This document shows, one piece after another, positions 17,778 through 26,312 of a DNA stretch of 64,000 bases. A program made the translations under genes and the position numbers. The notes beneath the pieces are model-generated. The model was not told where the DNA came from. It did no database searches and saw only the letters and a list, made by a program, of their open reading frames with translations. The stretch is taken from positions 62,001 through 126,000 of the forward strand of contig NZ_JBGQQU010000004.1 of NCBI RefSeq assembly GCF_045528445.1, written 5' to 3'. Source of the DNA: Desemzia sp045528445. GTDB lineage: Bacteria; Bacillota; Bacilli; Lactobacillales; Carnobacteriaceae. The first letter of the stretch is position 1. Each line of letters begins with the position of its first letter.

Positions 17778-18656
17778 CTAATGATTTTCTTTAATGATGT
17801 CCAAAGTTGTTGTGCGAGTGTCTGACGCGCGCCCCATTTGAATCAAGCGGTTAAGGTTGGCTTCATAATCAGCGGTGAAGACGATTGAATAGAGTAGATT
17901 CAATAAGTAAATGACAGAAGTGTTCGAAGTAAAGTTACCGATTTTAGAGTACAGCTTTTCTCGAGTGGTTATTTTCAGGGAACAATCGCTTTGAGTTGAA
18001 ATCGGGTTATCGCCGATACTGGTTAGTCCGATGATCGGTACTTCTTGTTTTTTCAAAATGTCCAGACAATTTACATAGGCCTCGTTTTCTCCTGTGTAAG
18101 AGATAATAATGGCGCATGTTTTTGCATCGCTATTAAAAGCTTCATAAGTGCTGTAATCATAAGTAGAGGAAATCGTGACTTTCTTATTGATGCGACGCAT
18201 TTTTGTGACAAAATCTTGAGCAATGAGGGCGTTGGTTTGACTCGCGAAAATCTTGATCTCCTCGGCTTCCAGCAGCAGTTTTTGTGCTAGTTGCAGGCTT
18301 TCTGGATCGACTAACGACAACGTATCTTGCAGAGTATTTTGCTGCAACGCACTGACTTTATTCGCAATGGAAATCAAATGATCTTTTTGATCAAATGGTA
18401 AGTTGGCATCAACAGTCGTAAAATGGCTGTTCAAATACTGCCATTCCTCTAAGTAGGCTTCTTTCAAATCTGTCCAGCCATTAAATCCCAGTTTCTTCGC
18501 TACACGAATCAAACTGGTAGGATTGGTGTGAGTAATAGCGGCCAGCTTTTTAGTGGTCAAATCCGGCAATTGTTCTGGATGGTCAAGAATGTAATCAGCC
18601 AATACTTGTTCTGCATCTGAAAATTCTTGTTCTTTTATTTGTTCAATGAGCAGCAT
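17778..18656 (-). CDS. MurR/RpiR family sugar-phosphate regulator
   Basis: A 292-residue repressor-type protein. An RpiR helix-turn-helix occupies about residues 1-75 (T-T-K-K-L-A-A-I-T-H-T-N-P-T-S-L-I-R-V-A-K-K-L-G). A SIS phosphosugar-binding domain lies at about 110-260 (I-F-A-S-Q-T-N-A, then I-I-S-Y-T-G-E-N-E). It is divergent from the GH1 6-phospho-beta-glucosidase and probably senses a phospho-disaccharide or glucose-6-phosphate to control it. The second of two nearby ATG codons is chosen because AAGGGG is seven bases upstream of it; the first is too close. A perfect 10-bp dyad sits over its promoter region. Confidence 0.87.
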   Translation of the reverse strand: MLLIEQIKEQEFSDAEQVLADYILDHPEQLPDLTTKKLAAITHTNPTSLIRVAKKLGFNGWTDLKEAYLEEWQYLNSHFTTVDANLPFDQKDHLISIANKVSALQQNTLQDTLSLVDPESLQLAQKLLLEAEEIKIFASQTNALIAQDFVTKMRRINKKVTISSTYDYSTYEAFNSDAKTCAIIISYTGENEAYVNCLDILKKQEVPIIGLTSIGDNPISTQSDCSLKITTREKLYSKIGNFTSNTSVIYLLNLLYSIVFTADYEANLNRLIQMGRASDTRTTTLDIIKENH

Positions 18657-18681
18657 CTTCATTCCCCTTTTCGGCAAACCT

Positions 18682-18724
18682 TTGTACACAACTATTATAG
18701 AATTTTGTGTACAACATTTACAAG
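18682..18724. promoter_or_regulatory. Candidate RpiR operator dyad
   Basis: TTGTACACAA and its exact complement TTGTGTACAA are separated by 23 bp, just upstream of the RpiR gene. A further half-site-like TTGTAC lies near 18757. Binding by the adjacent regulator is inferred. Confidence 0.6.
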
Positions 18725-18789
18725 ATATACGGCCAAATTTAAGAAACCTGTGTTGAGTTGTACTAATTTGTTAGGAAGGATTGAGTAAA

Positions 18790-18803
18790 TGAAACCGTTT
18801 CGA
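18790..18803. promoter_or_regulatory. cre-like site upstream of the GH1 gene
   Basis: TGAAACCGTTTCGA matches the CcpA catabolite-responsive consensus TGWNANCGNTNNCA at all fixed positions but one. It lies 40 bases before the start codon, so CcpA repression in glucose is plausible. Confidence 0.5.
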
Positions 18804-18843
18804 TAAAATGAAGTCAAAGACAATAGTATTAGGAGGAAAAAGA

Positions 18844-20280
18844 ATGAGTTTTAGAAAAGATTTTCTGTGGGGCGGCGCAACTGCGGCTAACCAAAGTGAA
18901 GGTGGATACAACGAAGATGGACGTGGAGTAGCGAATGTGGATGTCGTTCCAATTGGGGAAGATCGCTATCCGATCATTACCGGTCAAATGAAACATTTAG
19001 ATTTTGATGACAATCATTTTTACCCAGCCAAAGAAGCGATTGATATGTACCACAACTATAAAGAGGACATCGCTTTATTTGCAGAAATGGGCTTTAAATC
19101 TTACCGCTTCAGTATTGCATGGACGCGTATTTTTCCAAATGGGGACGAGTCGGAGCCAAATGAAGCAGGCTTGAAATTTTACGATAACTTGATTGATGAG
19201 TGCCTTAAATACGGCATTGAACCTGTCGTGACGATTACGCATTTCGATATGCCGATTCATTTGATCAAAGAATACGGCGGTTGGCGCAATCGTAAAGTAG
19301 TCGACTTTTATGGAAACTTGGTTACCGCGTTGTTCAACCATTACAAAGGAAAAGTGAAATACTGGATTACGTTTAATGAAATCAATATGATTTTGCACGC
19401 GCCGTTTATGGGGGCTGGGCTGGTATTTGAAGAAGGCGAGAATGCGGAGCAAGTGAAGTATACTGCTGCTCACCACGAGTTAGTGGCAAGTGCGTTAGCG
19501 ACTAAAATCGCTCATGAAGTAGATCCTGAAAATATGGTTGGTTGTATGGTGGCAGCGGGGCAATATTACCCGAATACGCCGAACCCAGCCGATGTTCGTC
19601 AAGCGCAACTGGACAATCAAGAGAATTATTTCTTTATTGATGTGCAATCTCGCGGGGAATACCCGAATTATGCATTGGCTCGTTTGAAACACGAAGGCAT
19701 TGAGATTCCATTTGAAGAAGGCGATAAAGAATTGCTGAAAGAGCACACTGTGGATTACATTACGTTCTCTTATTATTCTTCACGCGTTTCAGCTGCTCAA
19801 AAAGACCAAGAAAAAACAGGTGGGAATATCTTCGATTCAATCAAGAATCCTTACCTGGAAGAAAGTGAATGGGGCTGGCAAATTGACCCGCTTGGATTCC
19901 GTATTACCATGAACGAGTTGTACGACCGCTACCAAAAACCGTTGTTCGTAGTCGAAAATGGGTTGGGTGCAGTGGATACTCCAGACGAAAATGGCTATGT
20001 AGCAGATGACTACCGCATCGATTACTTGCAACAACACATTGAAGCGATGAAAGATGCTGTGGAAAAAGATGGTGTGGACGTTTTAGGCTATACTCCTTGG
20101 GGCTGTATCGATATTGTGTCAGCGTCTACCGGCGAAATGAAAAAACGCTACGGCTTTATCTATGTCGATCGTGACAATGAAGGAAATGGATCAATGAAAC
20201 GCTCGAAGAAAAAATCGTTTGATTGGTACAAACAAGTCATCGCTTCTAACGGAGAAGACTTGAGTTCCACAAAAGAATAA
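18844..20280 (+). CDS. bglA: GH1 6-phospho-beta-glucosidase
   Basis: A 478-residue glycoside hydrolase family 1 enzyme that cleaves phospho-beta-glucosides delivered by the PTS. The opening F-R-K-D-F-L-W-G-G-A-T-A-A-N-Q-S-E-G is typical. The acid/base glutamate is in T-F-N-E-I-N and the nucleophile in V-V-E-N-G-L-G. The C-terminal S-M-K-R-S-K-K-K-S-F-D-W-Y is the phosphate-loop region of 6-phospho enzymes. TTAGGAGG precedes the ATG at 18844. It is divergent from an RpiR regulator and has a cre-like site, which suggests induction by phospho-sugar and catabolite repression. The next gene, a Cof phosphatase, follows a weak hairpin. Confidence 0.93.
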   Translation: MSFRKDFLWGGATAANQSEGGYNEDGRGVANVDVVPIGEDRYPIITGQMKHLDFDDNHFYPAKEAIDMYHNYKEDIALFAEMGFKSYRFSIAWTRIFPNGDESEPNEAGLKFYDNLIDECLKYGIEPVVTITHFDMPIHLIKEYGGWRNRKVVDFYGNLVTALFNHYKGKVKYWITFNEINMILHAPFMGAGLVFEEGENAEQVKYTAAHHELVASALATKIAHEVDPENMVGCMVAAGQYYPNTPNPADVRQAQLDNQENYFFIDVQSRGEYPNYALARLKHEGIEIPFEEGDKELLKEHTVDYITFSYYSSRVSAAQKDQEKTGGNIFDSIKNPYLEESEWGWQIDPLGFRITMNELYDRYQKPLFVVENGLGAVDTPDENGYVADDYRIDYLQQHIEAMKDAVEKDGVDVLGYTPWGCIDIVSASTGEMKKRYGFIYVDRDNEGNGSMKRSKKKSFDWYKQVIASNGEDLSSTKE

Positions 20281-20290
20281 TGAAGTGATT

Positions 20291-20324
20291 AAGACCATGC
20301 TGGACACTTCAGCATGGTCTTTTA
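20291..20324 (+). terminator. Intra-operon hairpin or weak terminator
   Basis: A perfect 12-bp stem (AAGACCATGCTG) with a 7-nt loop but only four T, between the GH1 and HAD genes. Partial read-through is likely. Confidence 0.65.
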
Positions 20325-20341
20325 AGAAAAGGATGAATGCA

Positions 20342-21181
20342 ATGAAGACAACATATATTTTTCTAGATGTGGACGGAACGCTGGTCAATTACTCGAATAA
20401 ATTGCCGAATTCAGCGGTTAAAGCCATCAAAGCAGCACAAGCGAATGGGCACAAAGTGTACACCGTGACAGGACGCAGTAAAGCAGAAATGTATGACAAC
20501 ATACTGAATATCGGGTTTGACGGTTACATCGGCGGCAATGGAAACTATGTAGAAAGCGACGGCGAGGTTCTGTTGCACCAATTGATGACTGAAGAACAAG
20601 AACGAAGTATCGTAGATTGGCTGCATGAGCGCAAGCTGGAGTTTTATTTGGAATCGAACAATGGTTTATTTGCGAGTGAGCAATTTGAAACAAGAGGTGA
20701 GCAGACGGTTAAAGATTACATGGCTTACAAGGAAAAGCCGGGTGCAGACTCGATAACCGTGCGAAAAGTATTCCCCGAAATGATTTTTGATGGCGAGTTA
20801 TACCGCGATGATGTGAACAAAATCAGTTTTATTCTGGAAGAGTACCAAGATTATTTAGACGCTATGGAAACATTTCCTGAGTTGAAAGTAGGAACTTGGG
20901 GCGGTGTTGGCGAGAAAGCACTGTTTGGTGACATTGCTTTAGACAATATCAATAAGCAAACTGCGATTGAGACATTGTTGAATCATTATGGAGCGGACAA
21001 AAACGATACCATTGCATTTGGTGATGCCAAAGTAGATATTCCAATGTTGGAATATTGTAAAATCGGTATAGCGATGGGCAATGGAGGAGAAGAAATCAAA
21101 GCCATGGCAGACTATGTGACGGATACGGTTGACGAAGATGGATTACAAAAAGCGTTTCAGCATTTTGGATTAATTGATTAA
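20342..21181 (+). CDS. Cof-type HAD-IIB phosphatase
   Basis: A 279-residue HAD hydrolase. Motif I is F-L-D-V-D-G-T-L (Asp nucleophile near residue 8), motif II is the T-G-R of T-V-T-G-R-S, and motif IV is A-F-G-D-A-K-V-D-I-P-M-L. The large C2B cap (about residues 85-200) marks the Cof/YidA subfamily, whose members dephosphorylate sugar phosphates and cofactors with broad specificity. AAAAGG lies nine bases before the ATG at 20342. It may relieve phospho-sugar accumulation linked to the upstream GH1 gene, but that is inference. Confidence 0.87.
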   Translation: MKTTYIFLDVDGTLVNYSNKLPNSAVKAIKAAQANGHKVYTVTGRSKAEMYDNILNIGFDGYIGGNGNYVESDGEVLLHQLMTEEQERSIVDWLHERKLEFYLESNNGLFASEQFETRGEQTVKDYMAYKEKPGADSITVRKVFPEMIFDGELYRDDVNKISFILEEYQDYLDAMETFPELKVGTWGGVGEKALFGDIALDNINKQTAIETLLNHYGADKNDTIAFGDAKVDIPMLEYCKIGIAMGNGGEEIKAMADYVTDTVDEDGLQKAFQHFGLID

Positions 21182-21205
21182 GCCGAAGGGCCAAATAGAA
21201 GATTT

Positions 21206-21236
21206 AAGACGCTTCTTACAGTAGAGGCGTCTTTTT
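21206..21236 (+). terminator. Terminator of the GH1-HAD operon
   Basis: AAGACGCTTC / GAGGCGTCTT hairpin followed by five T. Confidence 0.85.
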
Positions 21237-21338
21237 AGTCTGAGATTTTAATTCAAAGTACCTGAGCCTCCTGAATCGGGAAAATCGATTTTCAACTAGG
21301 GTCTTTTTTGCTAGTATAGAGAGATAGGGGGAATAAGG

Positions 21339-22637
21339 ATGAAAAAAGACACATTGCATTTGCGAGGACGCTTACTAGAAAAGTATGATAATAAATTAGA
21401 TAAGAACGGGATATCAGGAAAACGATTGGCTGAGAGGCTGGATGCCTTATCTCGAATTGGCCGAACAGAAAGCAACGGCTCGGACCGGCCTGGCTTTTCT
21501 CATGAAGAAAAAGCAGCCAAAGAATTGATCATGCAATGGATGAAAGAGGCTGGATTGACTGCCCGAATGGATGGAGCAGGAAATGTATTTGGGCGTTTAG
21601 CAGGAAAGAATGGAGATGCACCTGCAATTTTGAGTGGTTCGCACGTGGACTCGGTACCCAATGGTGGACACTTTGATGGGCCGTTGGGTGTGTTGGCAGC
21701 TTTAGAAGTGGCTGAATCTTGGAAAGAAACAGGATACCAACCAGAAAAGCCTTTTGAAGTAGTTATCTTTACAGATGAAGAAGGTTCTCGTTTCCAAGAA
21801 GGCTTGAGTGGAAGTGAAGCGATGATGGGCAAAGCGGATCTGGAAGCTAAGAAAAAGCGCCAAGATGCAAATGGCCTGTTTTTTGAAGAGGTGCTTCAAG
21901 ATGTTGGATTGAGCTTGGACAGTTATGTATCTGCTAAACGGAATCTTAATGAAATAGACAGTTTTGTAGAAGTGCACATCGAACAAGGCAAGCGTCTGGA
22001 AAAGGAAGGCCTGTCTTGCGGAATCGTTACCGGAATTGCCGGCCCTCACTGGTTGAAGTTCACATTTGAAGGGCAAGCGGGCCATGCCGGGAATACGCCG
22101 ATGGATGATCGGCAAGATGCATTGGTAGCTGCGAGCGAATTTATTTTCACGTTGAATACTATTCCTCGTCAAGTCAATGAGTCTGCTGTAGCCACTGTAG
22201 GTAAATTATTTGTGGAACCAAACGGCGTCAATGTGATTCCTGGAAAAGTGACTTTATATGTAGATGTGAGAGACATTCAAGAGGAGACACGCAAGGAAGT
22301 TGTTGCTCGGATATTGCGACTTAGTGAAGAGCTTTCCCAAAAACATTCGGTCCAAGTGCAATACGAAGATTTATTAATTACTCCGCCAGTACCTATTTCA
22401 GAAGAACGGCAAGATCAAATGAAAAAAGCACTTGAAGCAAATAATATTCGTCCTTACACGTTACCGAGCGGAGCTGGACATGACAGTCAAGTGGTGGGAA
22501 GCGAGCTCCCAGTTGCCATGCTATTTGTGCAGAGCAAAGATGGGATCAGTCACAACCCAGCAGAATGGAGCAGCTTGGATGACTGTGTACAAGCTGTTCA
22601 TGTGTTGAAGAGCTATGTTGAAAGCTTGCAAAGTTAA
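21339..22637 (+). CDS. M20-family carbamoylase/allantoate-type amidohydrolase
   Basis: A 432-residue zinc-dependent hydrolase of the hydantoinase/carbamoylase family (AllC/HyuC-like). Metal-binding motifs are clear: G-S-H-V-D-S-V-P-N-G-G, F-D-G-P-L-G-V, T-D-E-E-G-S-R-F, V-E-V-H-I-E-Q-G-K, and near the end S-G-A-G-H-D-S-Q and G-I-S-H-N-P-A-E-W. Members hydrolyse N-carbamoyl amino acids, allantoate or ureidoglycolate, releasing ammonia. Residues alone do not fix the substrate, and no purine catabolism genes are nearby. The start follows GGGGGAATAAGG. It is monocistronic between terminators. Confidence 0.88.
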   Translation: MKKDTLHLRGRLLEKYDNKLDKNGISGKRLAERLDALSRIGRTESNGSDRPGFSHEEKAAKELIMQWMKEAGLTARMDGAGNVFGRLAGKNGDAPAILSGSHVDSVPNGGHFDGPLGVLAALEVAESWKETGYQPEKPFEVVIFTDEEGSRFQEGLSGSEAMMGKADLEAKKKRQDANGLFFEEVLQDVGLSLDSYVSAKRNLNEIDSFVEVHIEQGKRLEKEGLSCGIVTGIAGPHWLKFTFEGQAGHAGNTPMDDRQDALVAASEFIFTLNTIPRQVNESAVATVGKLFVEPNGVNVIPGKVTLYVDVRDIQEETRKEVVARILRLSEELSQKHSVQVQYEDLLITPPVPISEERQDQMKKALEANNIRPYTLPSGAGHDSQVVGSELPVAMLFVQSKDGISHNPAEWSSLDDCVQAVHVLKSYVESLQS

Positions 22638-22645
22638 TTAAATCT

Positions 22646-22692
22646 TATGAGCCGTCTTTCTAAAAGTTCAACTTTAGAAAGACGGCTCATAA
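22646..22692. terminator. Bidirectional terminator
   Basis: A perfect stem of about 19 bp (TATGAGCCGTCTTTCTAAA and its complement) between convergent genes. Confidence 0.85.
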
Positions 22693-22695
22693 TGA

Positions 22696-23517
22696 TTAAT
22701 GGCTATTATGTTTTGATAAACGATGAGTTAAATAGACTGAAACAAGCACGCTGATAATCATAATGATACTTGTAGTTATTTTACCAGCACCAGATACTAA
22801 ATAGTGCTGCGTAAGTTCGAGTCGATATAATACTCCTAGCAAGGCACTTATAAATATTATAGGGATAAACGTGGCGAAAAGAGTTTCATGGCTTGCTTTA
22901 TAAATGACAATTGCAGCAATGAATAGAATCAATAGTATCCCTAATGTACCATCTAACGAAAAAGTTAATGGAGTCTCAAAATGAAGGACAGAATTCAATA
23001 CAAACGGAGCTGATGAAAGCAAAATAAAGACTAAAAAAACTGTGATTTCAATGACTTTAGGTATAGTACGATAAATTGTTTGTCCAACTCCCCAAATAAG
23101 TATAGTAGCAAGGAAAAAATAATAAATACCAGAAAGTAGAAAAACTCCAGCATCAAAAGCGGTCTCAGGAAAAATCAAACTAGGTAAAATACTGAAAGCT
23201 GCATAAGCTAAGAATGCATAGATAAATGTAGAGAGAACATTCTTAAAATTAAAAGGAATCTGTTCAATAATTTGATTGGCCGTTTCTTTAGGGCTGTTGC
23301 CAAAGTAATCTGCAGCACTTATTCCATTATCTTGCGCCTCTAATATATCTTGCAGGACTTCGATCAGTAATTCTTCTGTTTTTAGTTCATCTCTGAAAAA
23401 AGTTTTCGTTCTAATATAAACTAGTAAATCACTATAGTAAGTTTCATTTTCTTTAATCAGTTGTTGCTGTAACGTTGCATTTTTTTGCGTCAAAGCTTCA
23501 GCTTCTTTAACCGCCAT
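22696..23517 (-). CDS. Membrane protein with DUF1129/HAAS-like N-terminal domain
   Basis: A 273-residue protein. The first 95 residues are soluble and helical, with N-x-x-Y-Y-x-D-L-L-V-Y-I-R, T-E-E-L-L-I-E-V-L-Q-D-I-L-E-A-Q and Y-F-G-N-S-P-K-E. This pattern is typical of DUF1129 and the PadR-associated helical signalling domains. Six to eight membrane segments follow. Its start overlaps the end of the padR gene by 11 bases, so the two are translationally coupled. Such pairs usually work as a membrane stress-response module in which PadR represses both genes; the exact function is unknown. Confidence 0.75.
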   Translation of the reverse strand: MAVKEAEALTQKNATLQQQLIKENETYYSDLLVYIRTKTFFRDELKTEELLIEVLQDILEAQDNGISAADYFGNSPKETANQIIEQIPFNFKNVLSTFIYAFLAYAAFSILPSLIFPETAFDAGVFLLSGIYYFFLATILIWGVGQTIYRTIPKVIEITVFLVFILLSSAPFVLNSVLHFETPLTFSLDGTLGILLILFIAAIVIYKASHETLFATFIPIIFISALLGVLYRLELTQHYLVSGAGKITTSIIMIISVLVSVYLTHRLSKHNSH

Positions 23518-23851
23518 TTTGGTCAGCTCCTTTAATTAAATGTTCAACAGTACTTTTTAATGAATTCCATTGTAAAATAAACTGTTCTTTTTCCTCGAGA
23601 CCTGTTGCTGTTAAGTGATAGTATTTTCGATCAGGTCCATCTTTAGAAGGTTTTTTCACTCCTTTGATGAACTCCTTTTTTTCTAAAGATAACAGCAAGG
23701 GGTAGATAGTTCCCATGGGAACATCAAAACCAAATTCTTTTAATCGATCATTTAAACGGTAACCATATAAGGATTCATTTTCTAGTAATATTAAAATACA
23801 ACCAGATAAAATTCCTTTTAGCATCTGTGTGGATAAATTAGATTGTGACAA
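23507..23851 (-). CDS. PadR family transcriptional regulator
   Basis: A 114-residue winged-helix regulator of the small PadR (s2) type, with L-L-E-N-E-S-L-Y-G-Y-R-L-N-D-R-L, the G-T-I-Y-P-L-L-L-S-L-E-K recognition helix and a C-terminal dimer helix. The start is a TTG with AGGAGGGG properly spaced; no ATG fits. The promoter just upstream is framed by a perfect 12-bp inverted repeat, the likely auto-operator. It is co-transcribed with the overlapping membrane-protein gene. Confidence 0.88.
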   Translation of the reverse strand: MSQSNLSTQMLKGILSGCILILLENESLYGYRLNDRLKEFGFDVPMGTIYPLLLSLEKKEFIKGVKKPSKDGPDRKYYHLTATGLEEKEQFILQWNSLKSTVEHLIKGADQNGG

Positions 23852-23869
23852 AACACCCCTCCTAACTAA

Positions 23870-23927
23870 CTATCATGTATTACCTAATAGTATAGCTTTT
23901 ACTAATCTATATTGCAATACATGATAG
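23870..23927 (-). promoter_or_regulatory. padR promoter framed by a 12-bp dyad
   Basis: CTATCATGTATT at 23870-23881 and its exact complement AATACATGATAG at 23916-23927 flank a minus-strand promoter: TTGCAA (23912-23917), a 17-bp spacer, TATACT (23889-23894). This is a convincing auto-regulatory site for PadR. Confidence 0.75.
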
Positions 23928-24034
23928 TCGAAGTTATTAATCTTCAATTTGAGAAATACAGAATATATAGTTGGCTAACCTATAAATTGTTGGTTTGGTT
24001 TTTGTTATACTAGCCTTAAAAGGAGGCGTCAACG

Positions 24035-24169
24035 ATGGAAATGCTTGATTATCCTTTAAGTGGACGCGCTAAGGAAAGAATCCTGAATTTAGGAGTGCTT
24101 TTTATTTTAGGTTTTGGATCGTTTTTTTTAGGAACAATTCTTAATTTTCATAGTGGTTCCATCCTGTAG
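24035..24169 (+). CDS. Small 44-residue single-span membrane protein
   Basis: A short frame starting at an ATG with a strong AAGGAGG eight bases upstream. It encodes a polar start (M-E-M-L-D-Y-P-L-S-G-R-A-K-E-R), one hydrophobic segment at about residues 19-37 (L-G-V-L-F-I-L-G-F-G-S-F-F-L-G) and a short tail. It precedes ydbS by 35 bases, so it may be part of that operon. It could also be a remnant of a longer gene; I recognise no family. Confidence 0.45.
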   Translation: MEMLDYPLSGRAKERILNLGVLFILGFGSFFLGTILNFHSGSIL

Positions 24170-24204
24170 AAGTGTATAATAAACTAAAAAGAACATAGAG
24201 GAGA

Positions 24205-24702
24205 ATGAAATTGGAGTATCCATTATTACCAAAACAAATGCCGGACCGCATCAAATCGGTGTGGAAGAAAAGCAGTATGGTGACAACAGGAATTTTTGTA
24301 CTCATTGGAATTGGGGTGACAGCTTTACTCAATTGGTTTGATGTTTTAAATGGGATATGGTTATGGATTATAGGCAGTTATTTTGCGGTGGTTCTTGTTG
24401 TGTTTGTCATTGACATACTGTTGATTCCTTATCGCTATCAATACCACCGATACGAAATTACTTCTGAAGATTTGTCTTTTCAAGAAGGGTACATATTCAG
24501 AACCATCACTCATGTTCCAATCAATCGTATTCAACATATCGAAACAGAACAAGGACCTTTCCTGCGCAAAGAAAACTTGATGGAAATCGTCATCCATACA
24601 GCGGCATCTAGTCACAACATCTCCGGTTTAGATGTGGAGGAGGCTGTTAGCCTGCGACAACAAATTATCCAAATGGTAAAGGTGGCGAAAGAGGATGTCT
24701 GA
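24205..24702 (+). CDS. ydbS: YdbS-like bacterial PH-domain membrane protein
   Basis: A 165-residue protein with two membrane segments (about residues 25-70) followed by a bPH2/DUF304 pleckstrin-like domain: Y-E-I-T-S-E-D-L-S-F-Q-E-G-Y-I-F-R, then V-P-I-N-R-I-Q-H-I-E-T-E-Q-G-P. GAGGAG precedes the ATG at very short distance, and an in-frame TTG two codons later is better spaced and may be the real start. Its end overlaps ydbT by 8 bases. In Bacillus, YdbS and YdbT together protect against certain bacteriocins; that role is inferred here from the conserved gene pair. Confidence 0.85.
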   Translation: MKLEYPLLPKQMPDRIKSVWKKSSMVTTGIFVLIGIGVTALLNWFDVLNGIWLWIIGSYFAVVLVVFVIDILLIPYRYQYHRYEITSEDLSFQEGYIFRTITHVPINRIQHIETEQGPFLRKENLMEIVIHTAASSHNISGLDVEEAVSLRQQIIQMVKVAKEDV

Positions 24703-26140
24703 ACGAAAAAGATTTCATCCTCTCGCCCTTGCGATTTATGGGTTTAATGGGTTGAAAAGACTTTTATTTGTTATTTTTTTACTGATCGTTAACGGAGAAT
24801 TGACGACTACTTTTGGAATACTAGTTTTACTAGCGGTCTTTTTATTTGTAACAGCTCAATCATTGTGGAAATATTTTTCTCAGTCCTATCAAATTTCCTC
24901 TGAGAAAATTATTCTTTATCAAGGAGTATTTCGTAAGCGAGAAACAGATATTCCCTATGAACGCATTCAAACGATCAAACAACGCCAATGGTTTTTCTTT
25001 AAACCATTTAATACGATTCAATTATTGATCGAAACGGCTGGAGGAGACAGCACTAAAGCTGAAGCGTCTATGCCAGCGGTAAATTTTGAACTGTTGGAGC
25101 TGATAGAAAGTTACCGTCAAGGTGAACAGCCAGAAAGCGATCATCAGGTACTAGAGGATAGTGTGGAAAAGCCTGCCGCAGTTGCATCGGATTATCGAGT
25201 AACGAATAGTCAAATTATTTTATTTGCTGTGACTGATTTGAGCATTATCGCATCCTTTATCGCTCTGATTTTTTTCGTGACAGAGTTTATTCCGGAAAAC
25301 TGGATCACGACAGCCACTTCACTTGCAGAAAATGTCTGGAGAACAGGTTGGTTAGTAACAATAGCAATTCTTGTTGTGACGTTAATTATTGTAATGCTGC
25401 TATCTTTAGTTAAAACATTTATCCAATACTACAACTTTCAAGTTAAGCGCACGAACCATACACTGACTATCGAAAGTGGGCTATTTGAGCGGAAAATCCA
25501 AAAGATTCCCTTGGAAAAAATCCAAGGTTTGAAAGTTCGGCAACAGCCTCTGCGAAAAATTTTAGGGATTTCTTCTGTCGAACTGCTTTTAGCAGGAGGC
25601 CAAGAAAGCGAAGGGGAAAATGGAGAAGTAAAAAAACTTTATATTTTACCGATCATTTCTGATACTGAACTGTACACGGTGCTAAATCAGTTGATGCCCG
25701 AATGGAACTTTAAGCGTCCTGAAATTGGTTATGTGTCGCGCCAAAAACTTTTGTACTTCTGGCGATGGAAGCTGCTGCTGATTCCAGTTGCTGTGGGCGT
25801 GGCATTTTTGAATCGTTGGATAGCGTTAGCTGTGGTAATTATTTTGCTTTTGTCACTGCTTCTTTCATGGTTCAACTGCCGAACTCAAGGCTACCACATT
25901 CAATCGGCTAATCGAGTCTGCATACAAGACGCAGAGTGGTTTACTAAAGTGCATACTTTTGTAGAACGCCAAAAAGTCCAATCTTTTTCAGAAGAAACCT
26001 CTAGATGGTTGTTTCCTAAGCAAATTGGACACGTCAGTATGACCTTGAAAGCCGGTCTCGCTATCGAAGTGCTTAATCTGCGTTTCATGGATTTTTCTCA
26101 TGTACAAAAACTGAAAAACTTTTACCAAACTAAATTATAG
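24695..26140 (+). CDS. ydbT: YdbT-like protein with three bPH2 domains
   Basis: A 481-residue membrane protein. A pair of membrane segments near the start (about residues 15-55) is followed by a PH-like domain with I-P-Y-E-R-I-Q-T-I-K-Q-R-Q. A second pair (about 170-240) precedes a domain with I-P-L-E-K-I-Q-G-L-K-V-R-Q-Q-P-L-R. A third hydrophobic block (about 355-390) leads to a last, more degenerate PH-like segment. It overlaps ydbS and must be made with it. The proteins probably form a complex at the cytoplasmic membrane. A strong terminator follows. Confidence 0.85.
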   Translation: MSERKRFHPLALAIYGFNGLKRLLFVIFLLIVNGELTTTFGILVLLAVFLFVTAQSLWKYFSQSYQISSEKIILYQGVFRKRETDIPYERIQTIKQRQWFFFKPFNTIQLLIETAGGDSTKAEASMPAVNFELLELIESYRQGEQPESDHQVLEDSVEKPAAVASDYRVTNSQIILFAVTDLSIIASFIALIFFVTEFIPENWITTATSLAENVWRTGWLVTIAILVVTLIIVMLLSLVKTFIQYYNFQVKRTNHTLTIESGLFERKIQKIPLEKIQGLKVRQQPLRKILGISSVELLLAGGQESEGENGEVKKLYILPIISDTELYTVLNQLMPEWNFKRPEIGYVSRQKLLYFWRWKLLLIPVAVGVAFLNRWIALAVVIILLLSLLLSWFNCRTQGYHIQSANRVCIQDAEWFTKVHTFVERQKVQSFSEETSRWLFPKQIGHVSMTLKAGLAIEVLNLRFMDFSHVQKLKNFYQTKL

Positions 26141-26149
26141 TTGACTAAC

Positions 26150-26202
26150 AAAAGAGTGCTGTTTCCTTCCTATTCAATCGGGAGGAAACAGCACTCTTTT
26201 GA
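26150..26202. terminator. Terminator of ydbST
   Basis: AAAAGAGTGCTGTTTCCT pairs with AGGAAACAGCACTCTTTT around a 16-nt loop region. Confidence 0.88.
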
Positions 26203-26312
26203 TTCTACAACATTTGACGTTGGTAAGTAAAAATCACTGTCTTTTTAAATAGAATCTTTTAGAAACTCATTCTTAGAAATTCCTGGAGGGATATGGGACT
26301 GCTTAGGTTATT

